Part shown: piece by piece, positions 48,951-60,450 of the stretch
Position numbering within the stretch: position 1 is the stretch's first letter
How the letters are laid out: every line of letters starts with the position of its first letter
From: Verticillium longisporum
Taxonomy: Eukaryota > Ascomycota > Sordariomycetes > Glomerellales > Plectosphaerellaceae
DNA: 64,000 nt
Direction: 5' to 3'
Assembly (NCBI GenBank): GCA_019188255.1
Contig: JAETXT010000006.1
Span: forward strand, 806,001 to 870,000
The notes under the pieces: model-generated
What the model was told of the DNA's origin: nothing
The model's database searches: none
Seen by the model: only the letters and a program-made list of their open reading frames with translations
Position numbers and translations under genes: made by a program

Positions 48951-50880
48951 ACTTAGAGTAATTCTATTTAAGAATGAGAAGCTTATAGATCCCCTCTTCT
49001 AGCTAGGTAAGGCTTATATAAGTAATAGGGGTCTTAGGCTCCTATAGAACTTTAAAATAATAGCCTTAATAGTTAAGGATGGCTATAGCGAGTATATTAA
49101 TGCATTTAGTATCTTTTATATTCGTATCTCGGAGGGGTTCTTCTTCGAGCTATATAGAGATACTATTCCAGCTATCTAGGTCGTCTTCTACGTTACGACC
49201 CCGAATAGGTCTCTCTCTTCTATTTAACGATAGATATCGTCCCCTATTAAATAGAATATTAGTTTTAGAGTCTAATCGGTCTAATAATACTCTTCTTCTT
49301 TTATTCTAGTTAGGGATATTAGGCGTTCTATAACGTTTCGTAAGTAAAAGATTTATTTCGATACCTCTACTTCTAGCTCTATTAGTATCTAAAGTAGATA
49401 GGCCGTTAAGGGTAGCAATATATAGCGAATTACTTCTATTTATATTATTAGACTTAGTAGCGTTTATCGAGGTATATATTCTAGCTTCTTAGTTCGTATT
49501 ATCGATAAAGTAGATAGAACTATCCCTTTCTTAATTATAGGTTTCCTTTAACGATTTAAATGCTCCTACTCTAGTATAATAAGTTAGCGTAAATTCTAGA
49601 GGCATAGTTTAGGTTTTAGGGATAGAAAATACCCTAAGATATTATCGTAGGCTATTATTTCGTCCGAGAAGTTATTAAACGAGTCTAGGGATTCGCTCGT
49701 ATTTAGATTATATTCTTCTTTATCTATACTACTAGGCCTATTAATTATAGCTATAGTAGTACGAAAAACGCTACTAACTACGTTATCGTAGATAGGTATT
49801 AGGATAAAGCTTTCAATATATCGGCTATCCTTAGATTAATAGTTAGTACTAAGCTATATTATAGGAATATAGCGATCGGGCCCGTTATTAGAGTATTATA
49901 TAGTAGCATTATTGCTTTAGAATATTAAGCTAAGGGGCGTCGTAAATAGTATTATAATAGATTAAAGTAAGATAATATAGAAGAGGGTAGTATATAGTTA
50001 TTAAGAATAGGCTAATAGTAGGAAGCTATAATTTATAGTTAGGTATATAATAGAGCTATAAAAGATTATAGTCTATAATAGAGCTATAAAAGATTATAGT
50101 CTATAATAGAGCTATAAAAGATTATAGTCTAGCCTTAGTCTTACGTCCCCTAGCCTCCTCCTAGTTAATATATATATTAAGAGTAATTGCAGTTAATATA
50201 CCTCGTATTAGAGGCTTCGAGTCCTACTTTTCGGGGCTATCTCTTATTAATTTACCCCTTTATATATACTATCTCGAATATATCTAGCTATAGTACTCTA
50301 GCTATAGACGTAGTATTTACTAGCTAGAGTAGACTACGTCTTACCCTATAGTAGCTATACCTATTAGAGCTATAGGTAGGAGAAGGCCGATACTAGTACT
50401 ATAATAAGCTACTATTATACCTATATTAACTTTATAGATATAAATAATATAGGATATAGGCGAATAGCTAATAAAGGCTTTCCTTATAAGCTTCTTAATA
50501 TTCTTTATTAATATTCTATTAATATAAATATAAATATAATTATACAGGCTATAATAGCTACTATTTAGTTAGGGATAAGGAAAAGTAATATTAGTCTTTT
50601 AAATATTCTTATTATCGTTTACTATCCGAGATTAGGGCTATTCTATCTAGGTACCTCTCTTTTATTACTCTAAGTTATAGTAAACCTAGTATACTCGTAG
50701 TAAGTAGTATAAGAAAGATCTCTTTATCGATACTATTCTTTCTAAAATATCTCTATTAGCTACGATAACTTCTCCGGAAACCCGATAATGCTATAATATT
50801 AGGAGGTTACTTCTTTCGCGCTATTAAAGAACCGCCCTACTCGATCTAGTAACCCCTCTATATAGTACTAGATATAAGAA
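48950..50880. other. Mutated DNA with one short open run and a minisatellite
   Basis: An ATG-started run of 76 codons at 49,079-49,309 is Ser/Leu/Ile-rich and resembles nothing I know; it is probably a preserved scrap. The tandem repeat at 50,048-50,131 is listed separately. Confidence 0.4.
50048..50131. repeat. 28-bp tandem repeat, three perfect units
   Basis: Units 50,048-50,075, 50,076-50,103 and 50,104-50,131 are identical (taatagagctataaaagatt followed by atagtcta). Perfect identity inside heavily mutated DNA implies that the amplification is younger than the RIP damage or too short to be targeted. Confidence 0.95.
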
Positions 50881-52080
50881 CTATATATACTATTATCGTT
50901 ATTATTAGAGAAGGCGCTTTAGGTTATATAAATAATGCTCTACGAATCCGTACTAGATAACGACGATATCTCTACCGACTCTATCTCTAGCGACTTTCGC
51001 ATCTACTTTTTATATTCTAAAAATGCTTTATTAATAGTACTAATTACTTTTATAATTCGTCGGCTCTATTCTATAGTATTCTAATATATGCACTCTAGCT
51101 CTTAGACGAGATCATCGATACGATTCTTATTAATATACTATACTATATATAGCATTACTACTTCTTACTTTAATATCTCATTATCTCTTTATAGTAATTT
51201 AGCCTTTTATAGTAGGTCTTCTTCGAGGCTAAGAATCTCTACTACGGGCGCTCTAGATGCAATCGTTACTAGCGGGCGTTTCTATAGCTTATAGAGGTTA
51301 TATAATCGTCGACTTCGATTATCCTCCTTATACTATTACTTCGGCCTAGATAGTAAGGCCGGAAGGCTCTTTTCTATTATAGATAGCTTAGTATATTATA
51401 GCCTCTAAAAGGAAACTTGCTTTTAAAAGGATATATAATATATATACTTCGTTTATATCTTAATAGTAAGGAAGTTTATTAGTTTTATACTTAAGAGAGA
51501 TAATAAGGGTAGAGTAGATACGATTCTTTTCCGATCTCTATTTCTATAATTAATTAGTAAATGCTAGGAAATACTATATAGTATAGAGCTAGTAGTATAG
51601 GGCTTTAATCTTTCCTCGTCCCTTCCTATTTAAATCCGGGTTATAGCTAGAATATAGTATATATATAGTTTGAAATCGGAGCTAGAATTAATATATAATA
51701 ACTATAGTATTATATACCTATTAGTAGTTAATAAGCGCATACTCTATTCCTACTTTTAGATATTCATTTATGAAAAGGGGCCTATTATTATTTCGCTTAT
51801 ATTAGTTTAGGTTTATTTAGCTTAAAAGGTCTTACTAGCTAGCCGGCTATTAGCCCCTCTCTACCTAATATTTAGGTAATGCTCGTCGAGCTAACTTATT
51901 AGTATCGAGTAGCTATAAAGTATCCTATATAGTTTATAAGGCTTCTAGTCGGGACTAACGTCTTATTCATATCGCCCGCATTTATATTAGAGATAATATC
52001 TTATAGAAGGAATAGGCGCGCCTACTTACACTATACTAGACTAGGAAGGTATATATACTATTTTAATATAGATAGGCTAC
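50881..52080 (+). pseudogene. Decayed ORF, about 400 codons, family unknown
   Basis: The frame from 50,881 has about five stops in the first 180 codons. An ATG at 50,935 begins MLYESVLDNDDISTDSISSD. Later parts include TTGALDAIVTSGRFYSL (51,241) and SFILKRDNKGRVDTILFRSL (51,481-51,540). The second half is Ser/Ile/Leu-rich with hydrophobic runs. Stops are TAA/TAG. It may be a real start, given the acidic, well-formed N terminus. No domain was recognised. Confidence 0.45.
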
Positions 52081-53460
52081 TACTAAGAGGATAGGTTCTA
52101 AGGTTAGTTAGGAGCTTAAAGCTATATAGGAAGCTAGCGCCTATACTACTACTACTTATTATAAGTATACTACTTTTAGATAATAGCGAATAGTCGTAAT
52201 TTACTTTTAAACCCTTTATATAATAATTTAGATATCTCTACTCCCTTTATCGGCTATTTACCCCTAGCTAGTAATAGGCTATAAGTAATAGCTTTGAGTC
52301 TTACTATTATACTTAGAGCGCCTATATTATAAAGTAAGAGGGAGGCTTTAGGATCTAATTATTAAGCCCTACTTTATTAAAGGTTATAGTAATCGATTAC
52401 TACGTAGCTATTATCGTATTACCCTAATATACTATAAAGCGACGAGATTACTATATATAGTAGCTCTTAATATATTTAATATAAATAGTATATTGCGCCT
52501 AAGCGATAGAACTCTTATTTAATATCTACTAGCTATAGCTTTAGTTATTTACTAGGCCGTTAATAGTAATAGTAATACATTGCCTACTATTTCTATAGCT
52601 CTTAATTACTATAGAGGTAGTTTCTAAGCCCCTATTCATTTCTTTTCTACTATAGATAACGATAGCTTCGCTTCTAGTTAGTAAGCCTATAATATAATCG
52701 CATTAAGTAATATAGACCTATAAATATATCCTTTTAGCTATATCGTCTTCTATATAAATAATTAGTATCTTTAATATTTTAGTATTATTAAAGCTAGTAT
52801 CGTCTTAAAGAGCTAACCCCGCTACTATATAATAGTATATATTAATATATATCGTCTATTATACTTTATCGAGTAGACTCTACGTACTTATATAGTAATC
52901 GTATCTCGCTAAGGAGGGAAAGTTCTAGATACTCTAGATAGCCCTCTATTACTACTCTTTAATTAATCGAGCTAAGTAGTAGAACTAGTCGATTACGGAA
53001 GTAGGGTATTTAGTATTATAAGGTTAAGTAATCGGAGATAGAAGACTTAATCTATTACTTCCGAATAATGGCTTATAAGCTATACTATACGATATAATAT
53101 AGTATAATAAGAGTCCTATATTCGAAATAGCTTAGATATAAGCTAATACTATTAAAAGTATCTTATTAAATCTTAAAGTATAGCACTACTTCGAGCTATA
53201 GTAGGGCGCTTTATATATTGGACTAGGGAGTACTAGAGAGTATTAACTATAATATATTTATTATTATTAAAATAATAGGATAGTAGATTTATATATATAA
53301 GAATTAATATATAGTAAATACTTCTAGTATCTCTATTTAGAACTAACCTAAACCTATATCGCTCTCTCGACGAATATTATACTCTATATTAGACGATAAC
53401 CGCTTCTATTAAATTACTAGTCTTCATTACTATAGTTTAATAATAATGCTAAGGGCTATC
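52080..53460. other. RIP-mutated DNA, no frame resolved
   Basis: Intermediate mutation level. No repeat or convincing frame seen. Confidence 0.45.
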
Positions 53461-53462
53461 TA

Positions 53463-53850
53463 TAGCTTATAAACCTAGGTATAGGCCCTATAGTCTCGAT
53501 ATTAGCTACTATAACCGTTATATACCTCGTATAGGTATTAAGTAGGGGACCTCTCTATAGCATTCCCTATAGCGCTATCGATCCTTATATTAGTAAGGTA
53601 GATAGAAGTAGTAGCTCCGTAATAGGAGCAATATATCTATCCCCTAGTATTAAAGTACGGGCTCGTATATAGTATAATATAGATAGTATAGAGTTTAATA
53701 AAGAGTATACTATAAATGGCTCTTATTCTATATTAGAGTAGATTAATCGGCTACTAGATAGGCTACCTATATTACCCCTAGAATGAAAGACTAAGAGAGG
53801 CCTAGCTATAGGTACTACGTAATAGACGGCTACTATAGGCAATGCAATAC
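53463..53850 (+). pseudogene. Decayed ORF fragment, about 130 codons
   Basis: The frame from 53,463 begins with a hydrophobic segment (NLGIGPIVSILATITVIYLV, about 53,472), as in a membrane anchor, followed by SRGPLYSIPYSAIDPYISK and NGSYSILE. It has about six stops. A hydrophobic anchor before a Pro-containing linker could suit several membrane enzymes, but there are no diagnostic residues. Confidence 0.35.
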
Positions 53851-55380
53851 TATTTCGTATAAGGCTATACTACGACTTATAAATCTTATAGCGACTATCC
53901 TACCCCGGTATTAGTATAGTAACGTTGCTTATAGTAGGTGAGCGGTAATATAGTAGGGGGAGGTAAGTAAAGGATAATAGGTAACTCTTTATAGATAATA
54001 GATCTCTAAGCGCCTACGCCTTAATAGAGGACTCGAATACTTTAGTACCTATTAAAAGAAAAATACCTAGTAAGGAGAGAAGCGGAAGAATAATCTTAAT
54101 AAAGCTATTAGACTTGTTATAGTCTTTAAAATAAATAAAAAAAAGACGATCGTAGCTAGCCTTATTAAATAGCTAGGCAAACTAGCTAATACTTTCGTCC
54201 TATCCTAGCTTATTTTTATCTATAACTCTATATATAAGGGTCTAGTATTAAGAAACCGTATCTAGGATAGTACTAGGCTATAACTATTAGTATAGGCCCT
54301 ACTTCTATACTCTTTAATTTAGCCCCGAACTATATAGGCCGACTTCTAGTAGGGCGCGCTAGACTCTAAACCCCGCTCCCGATAACTATTCTTAGTAGCT
54401 ACTAATACTATAGTATTAAAACCTAGATAATAACTCCTTCCCTATCGCTTATAATGCATCTATTAATTATTATTTATAATAGCTATTATATAGGATATTA
54501 TAAGGAGATAGTACTAATATCCTCTATCCGAATAGCGTATAATATAAGCTTATATATATATAGACTATATATACCGTTCTATAGGCTGCCGAGGTATATC
54601 CGACCCTATATCGAGAGAACGTTATTCTAATAGTATTAGAATATAGGTAATTAGAGGCCTATAAATACATTACGATCTTAAAGCTTATTATACTCTTAAG
54701 GATCATTACTTACCCTTAGCTTAATCCTTCTATAAAAAGAAGCCCTTCTAGCTATAACTATATATTCTATAAGAGGGAATTTCTTATTATATATACGCTA
54801 ATATATTTAAGGATAGCGATAACCTTAAGCGAGGCTAAGAGTACTATTAGCGTATAGCGCGGATTAATATTATAAGCTCTATTATCGTAGAGGTATTAGA
54901 AGGCTATATTTAAATTAGAGATAGAAATAATATAATATAATAAGTATAGTAGAGTAATAAGATAGAGAGTAGTTTAGTAATTAAAGGATAATATATAGAT
55001 TTATATAATATTAAGGTAATTATTCGAGACCCTTAATAAGTATTAGTAAGTAGTATTTTTTAATAATCCCTAACCTAGTATACCTATTTACCTTAATCTT
55101 AAACTTATAGTCGCTAATAGTATGTATATCTATTAATATATAAGTAGAATATTCTAACCTTAATATATACTCGAGGACCTAGGTATCCAATAATAGGAAT
55201 AATATATATAATTCTTAAAATATATAATCTAAATTACCTAGTAATATACCGATCCTATAAAGAGCCGACTAGTAGAGATACTTAATACTATAGTTCATCG
55301 TCTCCTATAGCCTCTTCGCTAATTAGGCTCTCGAGGAAGGGGGATTACCTTAAGCTATTATATATATCGCTAGCTCCTAT
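53850..55380. other. RIP-mutated DNA, no frame resolved
   Basis: No repeat or credible frame found in this stretch. Confidence 0.4.
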
Positions 55381-56460
55381 CGAAGGTTGTCCGCCGTCGC
55401 TTATTTAATATCCTCGCTATATTTATTATAGGTAGAAGCTACTTATACCGCTATATAATTCATTATATCGTCTAGCCTATTAGTTGCCTTAAGCTAAAGA
55501 AGACTGCCCTCTTACGTCTACCTATATAAGGTATTAGCTCGATTAACGATATTACGCTAGGCGTTCGTAGTATAGTCGTCTTAGTTATCTTAGTCTTCTT
55601 AAATGCCCTCTATAGTAGCGATATCTTATCTAACGTAGATTAGCCTATCGGACCCTAATACTCTAGTATATAGTATCGCTTATATCGAGGTGCTTTACGA
55701 TAAGTTATTATATCCCTTAATATTTACCTAATTAATAGAGGCCTTATTAGATACTTTAGCTATATTAGCGAGAATTACGTTAACGTCTCCTTTCCAAGCA
55801 TTAAGAACTACTTCTATACCGGTTTAAGAGTAGTATATATTATCTATATAATTTAAGTAATATATTTAAGAGGTAGAGTTAGGTATATCGTAGATCGAGA
55901 TTTCTATAGTATATTATCTAAGTAATATTAAGTTCGAGGACCTAGTTTCTATAAAATTCTATTATATACCTAAACTAATCTAGGCTATTTTCTATAGCTA
56001 TCTATTCCGAGGGCGTAAAAGACTGAATTAGATTAATAATTATAGCGAGAGGAAGCTCTACTAGGCTATTAGTTTAAATATATCGTAGCTATGAAATGTA
56101 CTAGGTAAGTCGCTTTATATAGCTCGGATCGGATAAGCGCCTATTCTCTTTAATTTAATAATCGAGAGCGAATTTAGCTATTACTATAGCATTAATATAC
56201 TTATTTTTAGTAATATTAATAGCCGTATAATGAATCCTCTACTACTTTAGCGCAATATCCGGAGTACTATCCTTAAATCTCTCTATTATCGTTCTATCGA
56301 GGATATTATATATAGTATTATATAGTATATTAGTATTAGGGTAGAAGTAAGAAAGTAAGCGAAAGAGGCCGGGTAGATAATACTTAGCTTTAACCTCGGA
56401 ATCCTCGCCTAAGAGTAGTCTACCGATTAGGGAATTTAAGATTGGCTAGCTAGTTAACTA
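55380..56460 (+). pseudogene. Decayed ORF, about 360 codons, family unknown
   Basis: The frame from 55,381 reads SDPNTLVYSIAYIEVLYDKL (55,645-55,704), ALLDTLAILARITLTSPFQA (55,741-55,800), SNIKFEDLVSIKFYYIPKLI (55,921-55,980), FRGRKRLN (about 56,011) and SRIMNPLLL (56,221). Stops are TAA/TAG, and no frameshift is required. The profile is that of a soluble helical protein. The family was not recognised. Confidence 0.45.
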
Positions 56461-57878
56461 AGATTATACCTCAGTATAAGTAGACTCTATAAGGTTTACT
56501 ACTTATAGCTTATAATAGTCCTAGAGATAAAGGAGTAAAATAGAAATAAATAGTAGACGATAAGTAAAGGGAATATAATAAACGTAGTAAAGTAAGTAAA
56601 ATATATATATATATAAAGAGTAAGATATAGAATAGTATAGTATATTTAATAACTTATAATAGATATCCCCTTAAAGGTAGTAAAATAATGATACGATTAG
56701 ATAATATCTTACGTCTAAGTAATATAAAACTCTAAGAACTATTAAGAGAGATAATATTCAACCTAAATATAACGTTAATATAGGCGTAACTATATATACC
56801 TATAGTAATATTAAAATTGTATAAGTAATATAGCGAGGCCGAATAATATATAAAATCTACTCTAATAATAACGAGGCCTTTAGCTATTATTAAAATACTA
56901 TTTTACATTATCGATATTATATAGAAGTATAAAGGGCGATATTAGAGGGAATTAAGAAAAGTAACAGTAAAAGTATTAATACTATCCTATTATATTATAG
57001 GGCTAAATAAAGCTTAAATAGAATATATCCGATATATAATTTACTACTTTATAGTTTATAAATAATAAAAATATATATAAAAAGAGCTTTATTTTACTTC
57101 GTAATATCTTCCTATTACTATTAGCCTTATTTAAACTTTATCGTAGATAATCGCTATCTATCTTAACTATACCTCGACTCTACGCTTCTATCGGCTATCT
57201 AGAACCCGCCTATAAGTATATCCTATAAATCAGCCTATCCCGAGAAGGTAGCTTATAGGGGATTACGGAATTAGGACGTAGCGAATAAGGCTAGATACCC
57301 CTCGTCTATAATACGCTAGTAGTTCCTACCTTATTATAAGAAGTTAATAGGATAATCTAAGTATAGAGACTTAAACTTAGGGTTATTATCTAAACTACTT
57401 ACGCTAAAAGGTCTTATATTTCGATAAGATAAGCCTAATATCCGATTTAATTAAATCGAGAGCCCGCCTCCTAGTACTTCGAAAGTTAATAAATAAGGAA
57501 CGCCCTTTACGATTTCTATTCTATTATATTACTAAGAAATATTTAGAGAAGTATTAATATTCTCTCCCCTACTACTTAGTTAATATAGTACTAAAGCTTG
57601 CTTTACGCTAGCCTCGATACTTAGTAGTATACTACGTAAGAGCACCCCTTATTATAGAGGCCGTATAATATTAATACTTAACTATAGATTAAGTATAGCT
57701 AGATAGTTAAGCTAGTTCTATTTATAAAACCCGTCTAGATATAGTAGTAGACGATTAGCCCTAGCGTTTACTAGCCTAGTTAGGGGAGGCTAATGCAACT
57801 AGGAGAGAGCTTTAGGATTAATAGGATAAGAGGCTATTAAAATAGTAAAGCGAGCTTTAAGTCTCGATATTATAACTT
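56460..57878. other. RIP-mutated DNA, left flank of transposon copy 2
   Basis: TA-rich with moderate CA/TG. Nothing resolvable except the insertion site at its right end. Confidence 0.45.
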
Positions 57879-57880
57879 TA

Positions 57881-57926
57881 ACGTAATCCACAAGCGAGTG
57901 GTTCACCCATGCGAGTGGTTCACTTC
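57881..57926 (+). repeat. Left terminal inverted repeat, transposon copy 2
   Basis: Identical to 6,950-6,995, with two direct copies of the 13-bp internal motif. Confidence 0.95.
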
Positions 57927-57987
57927 ACCCCGACCCGACAAACATTCCGAGGAAAACCTCAACCCAAACGCCGTAAATCAATTAAAA

Positions 57988-59642
57988 TCACTCCTCCTCG
58001 TCTTTTGCAGACGATGAGATAGCTACCTGACAAGTTCTCGCGTTGTGGCCGGTCTTCCCGCATACGCTACAGCATCGTTTCTTCGGCTGGGACCACGACG
58101 CGGGACCCGGGTTCTGCAGCGTTTCCTCTTTTATCTGGATATCTACTTCCTTCTGAGCAATCTTGTCCTGTCCCTCGCCTACAGCCATGCTTCCTCCTTC
58201 CCGGAGACGTAGCTTTTTGGCCCTCCGGCGTCGGCTTAGTGTAGCATTTTCCTCTCGAAGGATCATAACCTCTGACTTCAAAAGAGCGATCTGGTGCATA
58301 ACACCCCGCGTCCCCTTCGCAAGATAGTCAACAGCATCTAAAATTGACGTTGGGGAGCTTCCCTGGTGGCGTGAGATTCGCCCTTTGATGAAGTCAGTCT
58401 GGGAACCTGCCTCGAGCAGGTTAGTGGGCGTCTTAGAGACCCAAGAATCACGCTCCCCGTGGGACGTCCCCGGAGGCGTCGTCGTCCTCAACCTCACATC
58501 CAGCTTTGACAGGACTGTTTCCGGGTTATGGGGGACAAGCCCCGCTCCTCGAAAGCCTCCCTGGATGTTTTTTCTGTCATTGCTTGCTGAAATGCAGCCG
58601 AAAACGCCGGGAAGAAGTCCTCTTTGCTGATGTGCGTTGTACCCGCCCTCATCCTATCCTCGATTTGCCGACCGTATGCTTTCTTTAGTGGGCCAAAACA
58701 CCCAACATCGAGAGGCTGGAGTAGATGTGACGAATGAGGAGGCATACAGAGTGTGATGATGTTGTTCTCCTTGCAGTAGAGTTCGAAGTCGACCGAGTGG
58801 TGACTTTCGTGGCCATCCAGGATCAGTAGGCGATAACCGCCCGAAGTACGGGACTTTGTATGCCTGTCAAAATGCCGAATCCATTCCAGACCAATATCAT
58901 TCGTCGTCCAGCCGTTTGGAGATGTTGCGATTCTCCAGTCGCGAGAAATCGCGTCGTCCTGGTACCAGCTCGAGAGGTGGTACTTGCCCGAAACCACGAT
59001 GAACGGCGGGACGGAGAAACCCAACGCGCCAACGCCCTGGATCACCGTAACCCATTCCCGGTTGCCTGGCTGCCTCATCTTCACATTGGACCGTCTTTCC
59101 GAACTGGTCACGACCATTCCGTTGGCGATAACGCCCATCTGGAAGCCGGTCTCGTCAAAGTTGTACATGTCAGCCTCTTGGATGCCGTACTTGGCGATCA
59201 TGTTATGCACGAGGCGGAACCACGCGTTTATCGCGTCCGGATCTTCGCATTGGGCCCTCTTGTAGTCGTACTTGCGAAAGAAACGCGTCCGGAGCTCTGG
59301 TTGCCGTTTGACGAAGTTTGCGGCCCAGTTCTTCCCGACGCGTGGCGCGTCACGGTCGGCAAGCAGGCGATTCGCCATATCTCCGACCTCACCCAACCGG
59401 GGAGGGTAAGATCGCGCATCTAGGTCAAGGATATATTCGACAATAGTTTTCTCTTCTAGTACTGTTAATTTGGCAGAATTGGGCGGGCTTTCGCGTCGGG
59501 AGGGTTTGCCCTTCTGGCGTCGGAGGAGCGTCGTTAAGGGGACGGTGTAGATCCTCGCAGCACTCCGGGCGCTTAGGTTCGGGTCATTGTCCATAGCTTG
59601 GATAGCAAGGAATAATTGACCTTCTTTTGAAAGAGTCTCCAT
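57988..59642 (-). CDS. Fot1/pogo transposase, copy 2, one -1 frame break
   Basis: ATG at 59,642 sits in a good context (gcgATGg). The first frame gives 382 residues to 58,494: psq HTH, CENP-B/Tc5 HTH, and the DDE core with D163, D276 and D312 (35 residues between the last two). The family normally continues through AGLVP...LSKLDVRLR. Here that sequence is in the -1 frame, starting near 58,540-58,552, and runs to a stop at 57,988. This second part has a helical, basic, coiled-coil-like segment (IALLKSEVMILREENATLSR) and a C-terminal zinc knuckle, CSVCGKTGHNARTC (CX2CX4HX4C), then an acidic tail. Together about 550 residues, the family's usual size. There is no room for an intron, so the break is a 1-nt loss or a site of recoding. 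The first frame alone retains the whole catalytic core. Confidence 0.9.
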
Positions 59643-59694
59643 CGCGGGCGGAGGTGGAATCTGTAGAATTCAGGTGTAGGTCGTGGGCCCGGGC

Positions 59695-59740
59695 GAAGTG
59701 AACCACTCGCTTGGGTGAACCACTCGCTTGTGGATTACGT
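59695..59740 (-). repeat. Right terminal inverted repeat, transposon copy 2
   Basis: Identical to 8,763-8,808. It differs from the left repeat at one position. Confidence 0.95.
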
Positions 59741-59742
59741 TA

Positions 59743-60450
59743 ATCTCCTTAAAAATTTTATTTTAATTAGCTATAGCCGATTTAAATTGCTCTTATCGTA
59801 ATATATAAATTACTTAAGCTTACTTTATATTAGCATCCTAATAGTTAATCTATTCTTTAGTCTTTTTAAGCCTAGCCTTAATTTTCTTTATTCGTTTTAT
59901 AATACTTTTAGGCCTAGATCGAGACTCTATAATTATCCCCGATTCTATAGTTACTTCTAGCTCTCTATATTAATACGAGCTTAGCTATACTTTATCGATA
60001 GCCTATCGAGAGTAGGGAGGTAGGTTACCCGATTATTACTTCTTTAGAGATAGTTAGAACTATTATAGGCGTTATATATTAACCGAAAGCTTTATAGGGA
60101 GGTCGCTTAAAAGTATAATTAGGTCCTAATAGTAGGAGTTTTTACGAGCCTAGTAGGCTTTTAAGCTAGACTTCTTTATATATACTCTACTATATCCAGC
60201 TTAGGTACTAGGTATAAACTCATTACTTATATAGATATAGGCCGTTTCCCCTTTATAGTATCGGTAGTACTTTTCTAAGTCCTTCTAACCTCTTATAGTC
60301 TCTAGAAAGCTATATTAGTACTGTAAATAAGATATAGTAAAAGGTTAGCGAAAGGCGGTACGATAGAGGCAAGGTCCTCAGCCCCGGTAACTAAGAGATA
60401 GGCTAGCTTAAAAGACTATTACTAATACTCTAGGGCCTACTAGCTTTTAT
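59743..60450 (+). pseudogene. Decayed ORF, about 230 codons, family unknown
   Basis: The frame from 59,761 reads GLDRDSIIIPDSIVTSSSLY (about 59,911), GGRLPDYYFFRDS (about 60,016), YYRRYILTESFIGRSLKSII (60,061-60,120) and AFKLDFFIYTLLYPA (about 60,160), with TAA/TAG stops at many probable Gln/Trp places. It begins immediately right of transposon copy 2, so the transposon may have inserted in or beside this relic. No family was recognised. Confidence 0.45.

Larger units (their letters stand above)
57879..59742 (-). mobile_element. Fot1/pogo-type DNA transposon, copy 2, with TA target duplications
   Basis: The element is 57,881-59,740 (1,860 bp) between TA at 57,879-57,880 and 59,741-59,742. 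Terminal inverted repeats are 57,881-57,926 and 59,695-59,740, with the paired gcgagtggttcac motif in each (left copies at 57,894 and 57,911). It matches copy 1 base for base as far as I compared, apart from one extra T at 58,214-58,218. Flanks are heavily mutated while the element is not. Both copies lie on the same strand, about 51 kb apart. Confidence 0.96.

Noticed and set aside
49079..49309. A 76-codon ATG-started gene
   Set aside because: Low-complexity Ser/Leu/Ile composition with no context; probably a chance or residual open run in mutated DNA.
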